From positions 47,234 through 111,233 of the forward strand of contig CAKSER010000003.1 of NCBI GenBank assembly GCA_934447715.1: a stretch of DNA of 64,000 nucleotides, read 5' to 3'. Of this stretch, positions 7,997 through 17,127 are shown in pieces. Numbering within the stretch: position 1 is the first letter of the stretch; each line of letters begins with the position of its first letter. The stretch comes from an uncultured Eubacteriales bacterium (GTDB taxonomy: Bacteria > Bacillota > Clostridia > Oscillospirales > CAG-272). The position numbers and the translations under genes were made by a program. Below the pieces are notes generated by a model, which was not told where the DNA came from, ran no database searches, and saw nothing but the letters and a program-made list of their open reading frames with translations.

Positions 7997-9928
7997 ATGA
8001 CAGAAAATCAGAATAATTCGGAAAAAGGAAGAGAGACCGGGGAGATCATCTCGATTGCTGCCCATCGCAGAAGCGATCAGGGCGCAGGCGGTACTGCAGG
8101 TACGCAGGGTGTATCAGGCACGCAGAGCAGAAACTACCCCGAAAGAGGCTCTGCGCCGGTTCACCGCCGCGCACAGAGAACCGTGTCCCGTACACCGGGA
8201 CAGGCTGCTCCCGGACAGGCGGTGGGTCAAAGCTCCGCGCAGAACGGAGCAGGGCATCAGGCAGACCGGCACGCAGGGCAGACAGTACAGGGTCAGCCGT
8301 CAGGGCATAAGATGGGGCAGCCGGCACAGCATACGGCACAGCCGGCAGGACATCAGGCAGGGCAGGCGCGGCAGGAGTACGTACAGGCAAGGAGAAGCGG
8401 TGCGGATCCCGTAAGAATTGCAAGGGTCGGCGCACAGGCTGCAGGCGGCATGGGATCAAACATGGCATCCGGCCAGAACGGCATAAACGGCGCGAAAAAT
8501 CCGAATGCGCAGAGTGCAAATGCACAGAACGCCTTAAATGTACAAAGAAACAGTCAAAGAGCAGACGGAAGGGAAATTACAGAGCGCAGAAGCGCGGACT
8601 CTGTGCCGGCAGATGCGACGGTTGTCCGCCCGGCAATAAGACCGCAGGCAGACAGAAGCTCCGCTCTGCATTCCGGAAGCGCAGGCAGACCGGGCGGCGG
8701 CAGAGGCAGTACCGACAGAGGTGTGTCGAAAGCCGGATCCGGCTCGAGAAACGGACTTAAGGCCAAAAACGTCGGCAAAAAAGGCACCGGTAAGGGCGCA
8801 AACGGCAAAAAGAAAAAGGGAGAGGACAACACCGCGCTTTCCAGCCTTGTAAAGGCGATTATCTATATCACCTGCGTGCTTGTGGTGTCCGGACTTCTCG
8901 GATATTTCGGAATCAGCATCGGAAACGATGTCTTTGCGTTTGTAAAGGACGACTTTGAGGTGTCGATTACGATGTCGGAGGCGACCACGCTCGATGAGGC
9001 GGCGGATATCCTGCACGAAAAGGGAGTAATCAACTACCCCGGCATCTTCAAGTTCTATTCCAAGCTCAGAAAGAAGACCTGGCAGCCGATCTCCGGCGAA
9101 TGCAAGGTTTCCCCCTCAATGAGCTATGACGCGCTCTTTGCGGCGTTCCAGTATCAGAAGCCGGAGGCGACGACCGTTTCGATAACGATCCCGGAGGGCT
9201 ATACGGTCGACGAGATCATCGATCTTTTTGTAAATAAATATAATATCGGAACAAAGGAGGGCTTTGTCGACGCGATACAGAACGGCGAATACGACTATTG
9301 GTTCGTAAAGGAACTCGATAATAACGCAAAGCCGGGAAGAAAGTACCGTCTCGAGGGCTATCTTTACCCCGATACCTATTATTTCTACTCGACCGCGTCC
9401 CCGACCTCGGTAATTTCAAAGATTCTTGACAACTTCAATGTAAAGATGAGGCAGGTTCTCGGCAAGGATTGGGAGACGACCTGTGCGGAGCTCTGCGCAA
9501 AGCGGAATATGACCTTTGACGAGATCGTTATTCTCGCATCGCTTATCCAGATGGAGGCAAAGTACGAATACGAGTACGAGGACGTATCCGCAGTATTTAC
9601 AAACCGTCTGAATAACCGCTCGATTTCAAACGGTCTGCTCCAGTCGGATGCGACAATTCAGTATTTCCTTGATGAGCGCAACGAGGATCTGACCCAGGAT
9701 CAGCTCGATACCGATAATCCCTATAACACATATCTGTATCCGGGACTTCCGCCCGGACCGATAACCAACATTACGATAAACGCGATTAACTACGCCTTCT
9801 ACCCGTCGGATGCAAAATACTGCTACTTCATAGCTCATCCGGACGGATATACAATGTTCTCGGTCACCTATTCCGAGTTCCTTGCAAACAAGGCGATGAT
9901 AAACGAGATAAAGGCAGGAAGAAAATAA
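7997..9928 (+). CDS. mltG: Endolytic murein transglycosylase MltG-like, with very long low-complexity N-tail
   Basis: Membrane-anchored lytic transglycosylase that cuts nascent glycan strands (YceG-like). Of 643 residues, about 1-280 are cytoplasmic low complexity, rich in Gln, Gly, Ala, His, Ser and Arg with GHQAGQ-type iterations. One membrane helix follows (about 283-305), then a LysM-like region and the YceG domain: GYTVDEIIDLF, LEGYLYPDTYYF, ASLIQMEAKYE (catalytic Glu about 520), LQSDATIQYFL and YPGLPPGPI. Other MltG proteins have only a short cytoplasmic tail, as I remember. A TAGGAG lies about 13 nt upstream of the ATG. A strong terminator follows. Confidence 0.93.
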   Translation: MTENQNNSEKGRETGEIISIAAHRRSDQGAGGTAGTQGVSGTQSRNYPERGSAPVHRRAQRTVSRTPGQAAPGQAVGQSSAQNGAGHQADRHAGQTVQGQPSGHKMGQPAQHTAQPAGHQAGQARQEYVQARRSGADPVRIARVGAQAAGGMGSNMASGQNGINGAKNPNAQSANAQNALNVQRNSQRADGREITERRSADSVPADATVVRPAIRPQADRSSALHSGSAGRPGGGRGSTDRGVSKAGSGSRNGLKAKNVGKKGTGKGANGKKKKGEDNTALSSLVKAIIYITCVLVVSGLLGYFGISIGNDVFAFVKDDFEVSITMSEATTLDEAADILHEKGVINYPGIFKFYSKLRKKTWQPISGECKVSPSMSYDALFAAFQYQKPEATTVSITIPEGYTVDEIIDLFVNKYNIGTKEGFVDAIQNGEYDYWFVKELDNNAKPGRKYRLEGYLYPDTYYFYSTASPTSVISKILDNFNVKMRQVLGKDWETTCAELCAKRNMTFDEIVILASLIQMEAKYEYEYEDVSAVFTNRLNNRSISNGLLQSDATIQYFLDERNEDLTQDQLDTDNPYNTYLYPGLPPGPITNITINAINYAFYPSDAKYCYFIAHPDGYTMFSVTYSEFLANKAMINEIKAGRK

Positions 9929-9936
9929 AAATCAAA

Positions 9937-9966
9937 GGGGAGCAGTGTCTCTGCTCCCCGATTTTT
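9937..9966 (+). terminator. Terminator of mltG operon
   Basis: GGGGAGCAG / CTGCTCCCC perfect 9-bp stem (9937-9959) with a 5-nt loop, followed by GATTTTT. Confidence 0.88.
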
Positions 9967-10148
9967 AGGTGCTGCCGGAGAACAGATCGCGCATTGCAGG
10001 CGCCGCTTTTGTACTTGAATTTCCGGGCTTCCGCCCCTTTGCGGCATGAACGGCTGCGGATATTGCAACAAAATCAACAAGAAGCACGGCATAAATCATT
10101 TCCAAGTTGTTACGGGAGTGAAAAATTTTAAATTTTTTATAAAAAACC

Positions 10149-10177
10149 TTGTAAAAGCAGGAAAAACAGAGTAAAAT
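10149..10177 (+). promoter_or_regulatory. Sigma-A promoter of gap
   Basis: TTGTAA (10149-10154), 17-nt spacer, TAAAAT (10172-10177). An AAGGAG ribosome-binding site lies 8-9 nt before the gap ATG. The rest of the 299-bp spacer shows nothing else I can support. Confidence 0.72.
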
Positions 10178-10227
10178 ATCAATTTGGAAAGCAAAATATT
10201 TTCTATATATTATAAGGAGATAAAAAC

Positions 10228-11259
10228 ATGTCAGTTAAAGTAGCAATTAACGGATTCGGAAGAATCGGACGTCTCGCATTCCGTCAGATGTTTGACGCAG
10301 AGGGCTATGAAGTTGTTGCAATCAACGACCTTACCAGCCCGAAGATGCTCGCTCACCTTCTTAAGTACGATACCGCACAGGGAAGCTTCTGCGGAAAGAT
10401 CGGCGAAGGCAAGCACACAGTAGAGGCAACAGAGGATTCCATCATTGTTGACGGAAAGGAAATCAAGATCTACGCAGAGAAGGACGCAAACACCTGCCCG
10501 TGGGGCAAGCTCGGTGTTGATGTTGTTCTCGAGTGCACAGGATTTTACACCTCCAAGGAGAAGTCGATGGCTCATATCAACGCAGGCGCAAAGAAGGTTG
10601 TAATCTCCGCTCCTGCAGGAAATGACCTCAAGACAATCGTCTTCAACGTAAACCATGACACCCTTACAAAGGATGACCAGATCATTTCTGCTGCATCCTG
10701 CACAACAAACTGCCTCGCACCGATGGCAAAGGCACTCAACGATGCATATCCGATCGTTTCCGGTATCATGACAACAGTTCATGCATACACAGGCGACCAG
10801 ATGATCCTCGACGGACCCCAGAGAAAGGGCGACCTCCGCAGATCCAGAGCAGGCGCACAGAACATCGTTCCGAACTCCACAGGCGCTGCAAAGGCAATCG
10901 GTCTTGTAATTCCGGAGCTTAACGGCAAGCTCATCGGCTCTGCACAGAGAGTTCCGACCCCGACAGGCTCTACAACAATTCTTGTTGCAGTAGTTAAGGG
11001 CAAGGACGTTACAAAGGATTCCATCAATGCTGCAATGAAGAACGCTGCAACCGAGTCCTTCGGCTACAACACAGACGAGATCGTTTCCTCCGATGTTATC
11101 GGTATGAGATTCGGCTCTCTCTTCGATGCAACACAGACAATGGTATCGAAGATCGACGACGACACCTATCAGGTTCAGGTAGTTTCTTGGTACGACAACG
11201 AGAACTCCTACACATCCCAGATGGTTCGTACAATCAAGTACTTCGCAGAGCTTGGTTGA
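10228..11259 (+). CDS. gap: Glyceraldehyde-3-phosphate dehydrogenase, type I
   Basis: Glycolytic enzyme, 343 aa. The N-terminus [14 protein letters not shown] is the NAD-binding glycine loop. The catalytic Cys (about residue 158) lies in [17 protein letters not shown], the partner His in the HAYTGDQ region, and the C-terminus has [15 protein letters not shown]. Codon choice is strongly biased and uniform, unlike most neighbours, as expected for a highly expressed gene. It is monocistronic: own promoter before, strong terminator after. Confidence 0.98.
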   Translation: MSVKVAINGFGRIGRLAFRQMFDAEGYEVVAINDLTSPKMLAHLLKYDTAQGSFCGKIGEGKHTVEATEDSIIVDGKEIKIYAEKDANTCPWGKLGVDVVLECTGFYTSKEKSMAHINAGAKKVVISAPAGNDLKTIVFNVNHDTLTKDDQIISAASCTTNCLAPMAKALNDAYPIVSGIMTTVHAYTGDQMILDGPQRKGDLRRSRAGAQNIVPNSTGAAKAIGLVIPELNGKLIGSAQRVPTPTGSTTILVAVVKGKDVTKDSINAAMKNAATESFGYNTDEIVSSDVIGMRFGSLFDATQTMVSKIDDDTYQVQVVSWYDNENSYTSQMVRTIKYFAELG

Positions 11260-11283
11260 TTTTAAAGCCTTATAAAAACACAG

Positions 11284-11330
11284 ACGGCGGAGGCTGCATG
11301 AGCGCAGCTTCCGCCGTGTTTTTTATTTTC
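11284..11330 (+). terminator. Terminator of gap
   Basis: ACGGCGGAGGCTGC pairs with GCAGCTTCCGCCGT (11284-11317, one G-U), followed by GTTTTTTATTTT. Confidence 0.9.
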
Positions 11331-11395
11331 CGATTCGGCATTTCCGATCCTTCGGGCATTTAATTGTGCTTTCACTTTCGGGATTCTGACCGTTT

Positions 11396-11428
11396 TCGAT
11401 GCCCTGATGCTCTGATGCCCCGATGCTC
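11396..11428. repeat. Imperfect 8-bp tandem iterations next to the MORN gene stop
   Basis: Four consecutive copies of an 8-bp unit GATGCYCY (gatgccct, gatgctct, gatgcccc, gatgctct) at about 11397-11428, directly after the 3' end of the minus-strand MORN gene. It looks like slippage-grown sequence. Confidence 0.6.
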
Positions 11429-14400
11429 TTACATCCGTATATCCGACCGGCTGCCCTGCCAATCGGTAACCGCTACGTCGCCTCTCGGGTCGAGGTCAAA
11501 GCTGTCGCACCGAAGGATGCTGCCGCTGTAGAGCATATAGGGCCGGAACATATAGCCCTCCTTGCTTCCGATAAGATAGAGCGTTCCTCTTCCTTTTCTT
11601 CTTGAGCCGTGGAATTCGCCTATATAGTATTCCGCCCATTCGACCCCGTTTTCAAACCACAGGGATATCATTCGGCAATCGCCCTCGGGAAGGCAATTCG
11701 AAGTGAAATTGTCGCTTGCTATGATGTACGGATTGTCGCTGTTTGCCGTGATGCAGACACCTGTTCCGCACGGAGCGTCGTTTACAAACTGTCCTACATA
11801 GCAGTCGGTAAGCTCGCTTGAATTTATATTAGCAAACCGGATCTCGCCGAATCCGCTTTTTGATATATAGGTGGTATTCCCGACGCGCCTTTCGCTTACG
11901 GATCCGACATAGCGCGCGCCGTTTTCACAGTCTATCACCCTCGGTCCGTTAGGGGAGGGAAGAATGCTGTCGTTGCTCCAGCGCTGACCGCACCAGCTGC
12001 CGTTTTTTTTCGTAAGGAAGATTCCGTGGCTGATACCGTCAACAAACTCGCCGATATTTACCACGCCGTTTGCATATTCGTATCTGCCGAAGCCGTTATA
12101 GCGGTTGTCCTTCCACCATCCGCGGTAGACATCGCCGTTTTTGTAGGTCTGCTCGCCGTAGCCGCATCTTTTGTCGTCCTTCCAGAGCCCTTTGTAGATT
12201 ACTCCGTTTCCGGCATCAAGAACACCGTAGCCCTCGTAGCCGTTTTGGTGAAAGCCGCCGGTGTACTGCTCTCCGGTGGCAAAATGATACACTCCGTGCC
12301 CCTCCCGCAAGCCGTCGACCACCGATCCTCTGTAGTAATCGCCGTTTTCGTACTCGATCAGCGTTTCGCTTTCGTCCGTATCCTCGTCGTCATCATGGGT
12401 GTTATCATCATCGTAACCGCCGTCATCGTCTGCTTGATACATTTTTGCATTCGAGCCGGGCAGATAGCCTTTATCAAGCAGATCTTCAAGCTGACCGTCA
12501 TAGTAGCCGAAGCAGCTGTCGTAGTTGCCGTCGCAGTCCGGGATAAGCGGATCGTTGAGATTGCCGCTTTCCTGCAGGCGGAGCATTGCGCATAGGAATA
12601 CGCAGTCGTCATCGCCGTATTCGCAGGATACCGTGAACAGGTCGAACAGCGGATCAAAATAGTCCGGGTCGCCTGTATCCTTGAAAAGGAAGTATGCAAA
12701 ATTTGCAAGATAAGGAGCAAGCTTCACATTTTCGGTATAGGCAGCGGCGCGCATCGCCTTAAGGATGTATTCCTTGTCGGTAAAGCCGTGAAGAAAGTCG
12801 AGCTGGTCGATCCATTCGGCAAGCTCGTCTTGATCGATGCCGAGAATGCCGGAAATCAGCTCTCTGGATTCCTCATAGTCGGATTCCGCAAGCGCCTCGC
12901 GCAGCTCGTCTGCAAACGGACGTAAATATAGGCTCGAATTGCCGATATAGCGGTCGCGCGGATCTAAAAACAGCTCCGGGCTGACAAGCTTTTTCTGAAG
13001 CTCGCTTATAGAGGAAAACTCCTCCCATTCGTCTGATGCCCGGTCGGAATTCGAATCTCTCGTATCGGAAAGACCAACGCTCTGTGACCCGGATCGACCG
13101 CTCGCATAACCTCCTGACATATTGCTCGGCATGCTGCCGTAATAGCTGTCCTTTGCGCGCCGCCCGTCCTCGACAGTCTTTATGCTCTCGTCATACGGAA
13201 TGCAGGTTTCAATCGCTCTGCCGTCCTCGTAAAAATCGATGTAGCTCTTGCCGATCTCTCCGTCGCGGTGAAGGAAATGCCACACAAAGAGCCCGCATTT
13301 TCTGCCGTTTACCCACTCGCCCTCATATACCTTATCCATGCCGGCGACACTTCCGTTACCCTCGCGGCAAATGCCGTGTCCGTGCTCCCTGTTGTCAAGC
13401 CACTCGCCGTCATAGCTGTATTTTATAAATATCTCGCCGGCATTAAGAGCATCCGGACCGGCTTTGCCGTACATGACCATCCTGCCCACACCGCATCTTT
13501 TGTCGTCCTTCCACTCGCCGTCGTAGACATCTCCGTCCGCCCAAATGTAAACTCCGTTGCCGTACCTGCTTCCGCTCTGCCACTGCCCTTCGTATCTGTC
13601 GCCGTCCTTATAGATCCGCTTGCCGTAGCCGTCGTATTTGCCGTTCTTAAAGCCGCCCTCATATACCGAGCCGTCGGCAAAGCAGTACTTTCCTTCGACC
13701 ATCATGCCGTCAAGCCACTCGCCGTCAAAGGACGCTCCGTTTGACCAGCTGATTCTTCCCCTGCCGCATCTCTTGCCGTCCTTCCACATTCCGTCATAGA
13801 CGTCGCCGTTTGCCCAGGTGTATTTTCCGCGGCCGTTCTTTTTTCCGTTAATGAACCAGCCCTCGAACAGGTCGCCGTCAATTTCAATCCGCTTGAATTC
13901 TCCCTGCGGCTCGGATTTGTCGGACGTCGATTTGTCGGACGCAGAAGAAAAACCGGTACCGGAAGCCGCGCCTGCTCCCAACGTGCCGGATAAAGCAATC
14001 GAGGCGGCGGTGCTGCTTATCGCGCCGCTCTGCCTGCTGTCTGCCCCCGATGAGCCTGCCGCTTTGTCTTTGGAAGCACCGATGCCGTCCGAAGCCCCAT
14101 TTACCGAAGTCTCACTTGACGAGGCGCCGCTTGCCGTATTGCCGCCGTCCGAAGTGCCGCCTGCCGAAAGAATGTCCTTCAGAGCCTTTCTTACAAGCGC
14201 ACCGGATTCATCCGATGAGCGCAGGGGCTGTACCGCTTCAAGCGCCTTTGCGTGATCCTTTTTGCAGCCGAAAAAGCCGTACTCATACGCAAGCGCAAGA
14301 TATGCAATGCAGTCGGGATCGGTCGGATCGCTTTCGTGAGCTGCGCTGAAGGTGCGGAAGGCAAGCGATGTGAAAAGAGCCGCCATGATTTTTCCGCAGA

Positions 14401-14617
14401 TGTCATCCTTTGACGCGCGGTCGATCAGGTATACCGCCGTTCCGACACCCTGCACGCCCTTGTGCAGACTTATCAGTATGTCACACGCTCTCTTTTCCTC
14501 ATCCGAAAAATGAGCCTCCGCCTTTATAACCTTCTTTTTCTGATGCTCCGACAGAATTTCGCAGTCTAAAGCCTCAATTGCCTCAAAAAAAGTCATTTTG
14601 CTGCCGAACAGTGCCAT
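11429..14617 (-). CDS. Large MORN-repeat protein
   Basis: A 1062-residue protein with no signal peptide or membrane helix that I can see. Residues 1-140 are helical with a Sel1/TPR-like segment (YLALAYEYGFFGCKKD, ALEAVQPL). Residues 150-235 are Ser/Ala/Gly/Thr-rich linker. Residues about 236-450 carry about eight MORN motifs of the YxGxWxxGxxxGxG type (for example YEGQWQSGSRYGNG). About 520-720 is a soluble helical region without motif. About 754-873 holds a second set of four to five MORN motifs, and 895-1050 holds degenerate ones. MORN arrays are known as scaffold and lipid- or protein-binding surfaces. The function here is unknown. It starts 55 nt after the glycosyltransferase stop, so the two may share a transcript. 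Confidence 0.85.
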   Translation of the reverse strand: MALFGSKMTFFEAIEALDCEILSEHQKKKVIKAEAHFSDEEKRACDILISLHKGVQGVGTAVYLIDRASKDDICGKIMAALFTSLAFRTFSAAHESDPTDPDCIAYLALAYEYGFFGCKKDHAKALEAVQPLRSSDESGALVRKALKDILSAGGTSDGGNTASGASSSETSVNGASDGIGASKDKAAGSSGADSRQSGAISSTAASIALSGTLGAGAASGTGFSSASDKSTSDKSEPQGEFKRIEIDGDLFEGWFINGKKNGRGKYTWANGDVYDGMWKDGKRCGRGRISWSNGASFDGEWLDGMMVEGKYCFADGSVYEGGFKNGKYDGYGKRIYKDGDRYEGQWQSGSRYGNGVYIWADGDVYDGEWKDDKRCGVGRMVMYGKAGPDALNAGEIFIKYSYDGEWLDNREHGHGICREGNGSVAGMDKVYEGEWVNGRKCGLFVWHFLHRDGEIGKSYIDFYEDGRAIETCIPYDESIKTVEDGRRAKDSYYGSMPSNMSGGYASGRSGSQSVGLSDTRDSNSDRASDEWEEFSSISELQKKLVSPELFLDPRDRYIGNSSLYLRPFADELREALAESDYEESRELISGILGIDQDELAEWIDQLDFLHGFTDKEYILKAMRAAAYTENVKLAPYLANFAYFLFKDTGDPDYFDPLFDLFTVSCEYGDDDCVFLCAMLRLQESGNLNDPLIPDCDGNYDSCFGYYDGQLEDLLDKGYLPGSNAKMYQADDDGGYDDDNTHDDDEDTDESETLIEYENGDYYRGSVVDGLREGHGVYHFATGEQYTGGFHQNGYEGYGVLDAGNGVIYKGLWKDDKRCGYGEQTYKNGDVYRGWWKDNRYNGFGRYEYANGVVNIGEFVDGISHGIFLTKKNGSWCGQRWSNDSILPSPNGPRVIDCENGARYVGSVSERRVGNTTYISKSGFGEIRFANINSSELTDCYVGQFVNDAPCGTGVCITANSDNPYIIASDNFTSNCLPEGDCRMISLWFENGVEWAEYYIGEFHGSRRKGRGTLYLIGSKEGYMFRPYMLYSGSILRCDSFDLDPRGDVAVTDWQGSRSDIRM

Positions 14618-14672
14618 GGTTAACCTCCGTTAATTCTGAATTTTAAGAAAAAGTATCAATCCGAAAGAGGGA

Positions 14673-15875
14673 TTACCGCCTTCCCCTCTTTTCCTGTTTT
14701 GCCTGCTTTTGGTGCATATCCGCTTCCTGCTTTTCGCTGTGACAAGCGATCACGGTTTTGTATCTGTCAAGAACCATGTCGGTAAGCTCGTTCCACGGAA
14801 TCGGGATCGTCTCCTTTGCCTTTAGGCCTGCTTTTTTAAGAAGCTCGGGATTGTCAAGCACAGCTTCTATTGCCCTTGCAAGGCTGTTTGGAGAATTTTC
14901 GCAGCAGAAGCCGTTTATGCCGTCCTCAATGCACTCGGCGGCACTGCTTCCGTTTATCACGACCGACGGCGTACCCATTGCCGCAGCCTCTCTTACGACA
15001 AGCCCGGATGTGTCGTACAGCGACGGGAAAACAAACAGAGATGCCCTTTTGTACAGGGCGTTCAGCGTGTCGGGATCCGAAATGTGCCCGGTAAAGACCA
15101 CCCTCTCGCCAAGCCCGAGCTCTGCTGCTCTTTTGCGGATTTCCTCCTCGTGCGGTCCCTGTCCCGCCATTACCAGCGTAAAGGGCATTTTTACATCCGC
15201 CGCAGCCTCTAAAATACAGTGTATGTTCTTCTTTCTGTTCATCTGCCCGACATATAAAAGAATCGGATCGCTTTTGTTTAGATTAAATCCGCTTAAAAGC
15301 TCCTCTTCACGATCGGGGTCAAGATGCGGAATGTCGGTTCCGTTCGGCATGACGAAAATATCCTTTTTGTAGCCGTAGCTCTTCAGCGTGTCAGCCGACG
15401 ACCTGCTTACCGCCCATACCTCGTCGCATTTTTCGTAAAAATCCACGACGAATTTTACCCCGACATCCGCAAGAAGCTCGACCCCGGTGATCTGAAGAAA
15501 ATCGTCATAATATTTCGAGTGGAACATTCCGACAGTCGGCACCTTGTGCTTTTTCGCATAGGCAAGCCCTGCCTGCCCGGCAATAAACGGGGTGTGAAGA
15601 TGAGCAATATCCGCTTCGATCATCCCGAGCCGCCTTTGGCAGTGAATATCAAGGCCCGGCATCCCGACACTGTAGCTTTTCATTTTAAAAAGCGGAATTC
15701 CGGTATAATCTACAATTTCAAACGGGTAATTGCCCCTGTAGCCGGTGTCGGTCTGGGGAGAAACGACATAGCTTTCGTGTCCCTTTTCGCCGAAGTTCAA
15801 AGCATATCGGTAGCAAACATTGCCGACCCCGTCCATTATAGGCAGAAATGAATCTGAAAACTGAAGTATTTTCAT
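14673..15875 (-). CDS. GT4 family glycosyltransferase
   Basis: A 400-residue GT-B fold retaining glycosyltransferase. The N-terminal domain starts MKILQFSDSFLPIMDGV, as in glycosyltransferases acting on diacylglycerol and related membrane acceptors. The C-terminal domain has LLYVGQMNRKKN, the GERVVFTGHI region and the EX7E-type segment VREAAAMGTPSVV...AAE. I infer glycolipid or cell-surface glycan synthesis at the membrane; donor and acceptor are not determined. The C-terminus is a Lys/Gln/Arg-rich tail. The ATG at 15875 has GGAGG about 10 nt upstream. The MORN gene follows on the same strand. Confidence 0.9.
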   Translation of the reverse strand: MKILQFSDSFLPIMDGVGNVCYRYALNFGEKGHESYVVSPQTDTGYRGNYPFEIVDYTGIPLFKMKSYSVGMPGLDIHCQRRLGMIEADIAHLHTPFIAGQAGLAYAKKHKVPTVGMFHSKYYDDFLQITGVELLADVGVKFVVDFYEKCDEVWAVSRSSADTLKSYGYKKDIFVMPNGTDIPHLDPDREEELLSGFNLNKSDPILLYVGQMNRKKNIHCILEAAADVKMPFTLVMAGQGPHEEEIRKRAAELGLGERVVFTGHISDPDTLNALYKRASLFVFPSLYDTSGLVVREAAAMGTPSVVINGSSAAECIEDGINGFCCENSPNSLARAIEAVLDNPELLKKAGLKAKETIPIPWNELTDMVLDRYKTVIACHSEKQEADMHQKQAKQEKRGRR

Positions 15876-16209
15876 ATTTCATTTTTCCTCCGTGATGGTT
15901 TTTGATGGGCTTTTCCGGTCCTGTCTGCCGCTTGCTGTATGCAGACGATTTTTGTCGCTTTCCGCCGACCTTTTGTTGCATTCTTAAAAACCCATAAGGA
16001 TATTATACACTTTTTTTGTTGATATTTCCAGTGTTTTCTTTATTTTATACATTATGGTGAAATTATTTGTAAAAATGAACTTTATTTGTCGAAAAATCCT
16101 TGACAAGATGAACAAAAAAACATAAAATAATATAAGAATTAACAGATCGAAGCAGGAAAAGCCTGCATGAAGGGGATCTGGAAAATAAAAAAGAGAGGTT
16201 GATACTTCT
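15876..16209. other. 334-bp divergent spacer
   Basis: Holds the plus-strand promoter of the zinc-ribbon membrane protein (listed separately). On the minus strand there is a TATAAT (16002-16007) as a possible -10 for the glycosyltransferase gene, with no good -35. No gene is seen. Confidence 0.55.
16100..16128 (+). promoter_or_regulatory. Sigma-A promoter
   Basis: Perfect TTGACA (16100-16105), 17-nt spacer, TAAAAT (16123-16128), about 75 nt before the gene at 16210. Confidence 0.82.
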
Positions 16210-16821
16210 ATGGGAAATTTAACATTAGGCTTCGGAAGCTCGATCGGAAACCTTGTCGGCGCCGGAATTACAGCGATTGTTCTGGCGGTTGTTGCAGTTA
16301 TTCTTGCGATTGCCGCAACGGTTCTTGCAATGATCTTCATCGTTCCGGAAAAGCGCCGCGAAAAGCTTAACGCATTCGGCAAATTCCTGCATGACACCTG
16401 CAACTTCAAGTACCTGCTTGTAGAAAAGATTCTTCAGGTGTTCTACATCTTCACAACTTCGTTTGTGATCATTAACGGATTCTTCACACTGTTCCAGAAC
16501 TTCCTTGTCGGACTTCTGACAATGATCTTCGGACCGATCATTATCCGTCTGATCTATGAGCTTATCATGGTATTTGTTCTTCTTCTTAAGAACGTAATCA
16601 TGATCAATAAGAAGATGAAGGATCAGACCGGAAACACAGACGGACATGATATGTTCGCAGCACCGGATTTAAAGGGCGTTCAGGAGGAAATCCGCCAGCG
16701 CCGTGAGGCATCGGCACAGAACCGTCAGGCAGCAGCTCCCGAGGCAGGCGCACAGCGCTTCTGCATGTACTGCGGAACTCCGCTCGACGAGAACGGTCAG
16801 TGCCCGAACTGCAAGAAATAA
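16210..16821 (+). CDS. Membrane protein with C-terminal zinc ribbon
   Basis: A 203-residue protein of unknown function. A Gly-rich start is followed by a long hydrophobic helix (about 14-43) and then two more around 78-135. After a charged linker rich in Gln/Arg/Ala, residues 181-203 form a zinc ribbon, CMYCGTPLDENGQCPNCKK. Codon use is biased like that of gap, suggesting high expression. GAGAGG lies 10 nt before the ATG. It has its own promoter and terminator. The topology suggests a cytosolic metal-binding tail on a membrane anchor. Confidence 0.75.
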   Translation: MGNLTLGFGSSIGNLVGAGITAIVLAVVAVILAIAATVLAMIFIVPEKRREKLNAFGKFLHDTCNFKYLLVEKILQVFYIFTTSFVIINGFFTLFQNFLVGLLTMIFGPIIIRLIYELIMVFVLLLKNVIMINKKMKDQTGNTDGHDMFAAPDLKGVQEEIRQRREASAQNRQAAAPEAGAQRFCMYCGTPLDENGQCPNCKK

Positions 16822-16856
16822 GCAGTAAACAAATAAGCAAAAAGCAATTAAAAACA

Positions 16857-16905
16857 GCCCGGACGAATCGGAATACCGAATCCGTCCGGGCAATTTGTTT
16901 TTTTG
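16857..16905 (+). terminator. Terminator of the gene at 16210
   Basis: GCCCGGACG pairs with CGTCCGGGC (16857-16891), with an inner partial stem, followed by AATTTGTTTTTTT. Confidence 0.88.
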
Positions 16906-16990
16906 AACAGCACACAAGCCGACATTGTGCCATGCGTTTTTTGACACTCGGAAGACATTTTTAAAATGCCGATATTTGCTGATTATAAAA

Positions 16991-17038
16991 CAAAAAAACA
17001 GAGGATGATCGGAAATTTCCGATTGTCCTCTGTTTTTT
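16991..17038. terminator. Bidirectional terminator
   Basis: Near-perfect palindrome ACAGAGGATGATCGGAAA / TTTCCGATTGTCCTCTGT (about 16998-17032) with T-runs on both strands (TTTTTT on plus, TTTTTTTG on minus). It likely ends the serine-hydrolase transcript coming from the minus strand and backs up the plus-strand terminator. Confidence 0.82.
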
Positions 17039-17127
17039 AATTTACATGAAATATATAAATATATAAAGTGCCGCAAAAGCCTTTGTCCTGTCCGAAAGCG
17101 CCAGATTGCTTTGGTTGCTTCGGCAGG

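Noticed and set aside
8046..9016. Antisense frames over the mltG low-complexity region
   Set aside because: Low-complexity DNA keeps all frames open; no start site or domain supports them.
12026..12595. Open frames on the plus strand inside the MORN gene (also 13036-13744, 13818-14349)
   Set aside because: They are shadows of the repeated MORN codons; their products are hydrophobic or Arg-rich without domain features.
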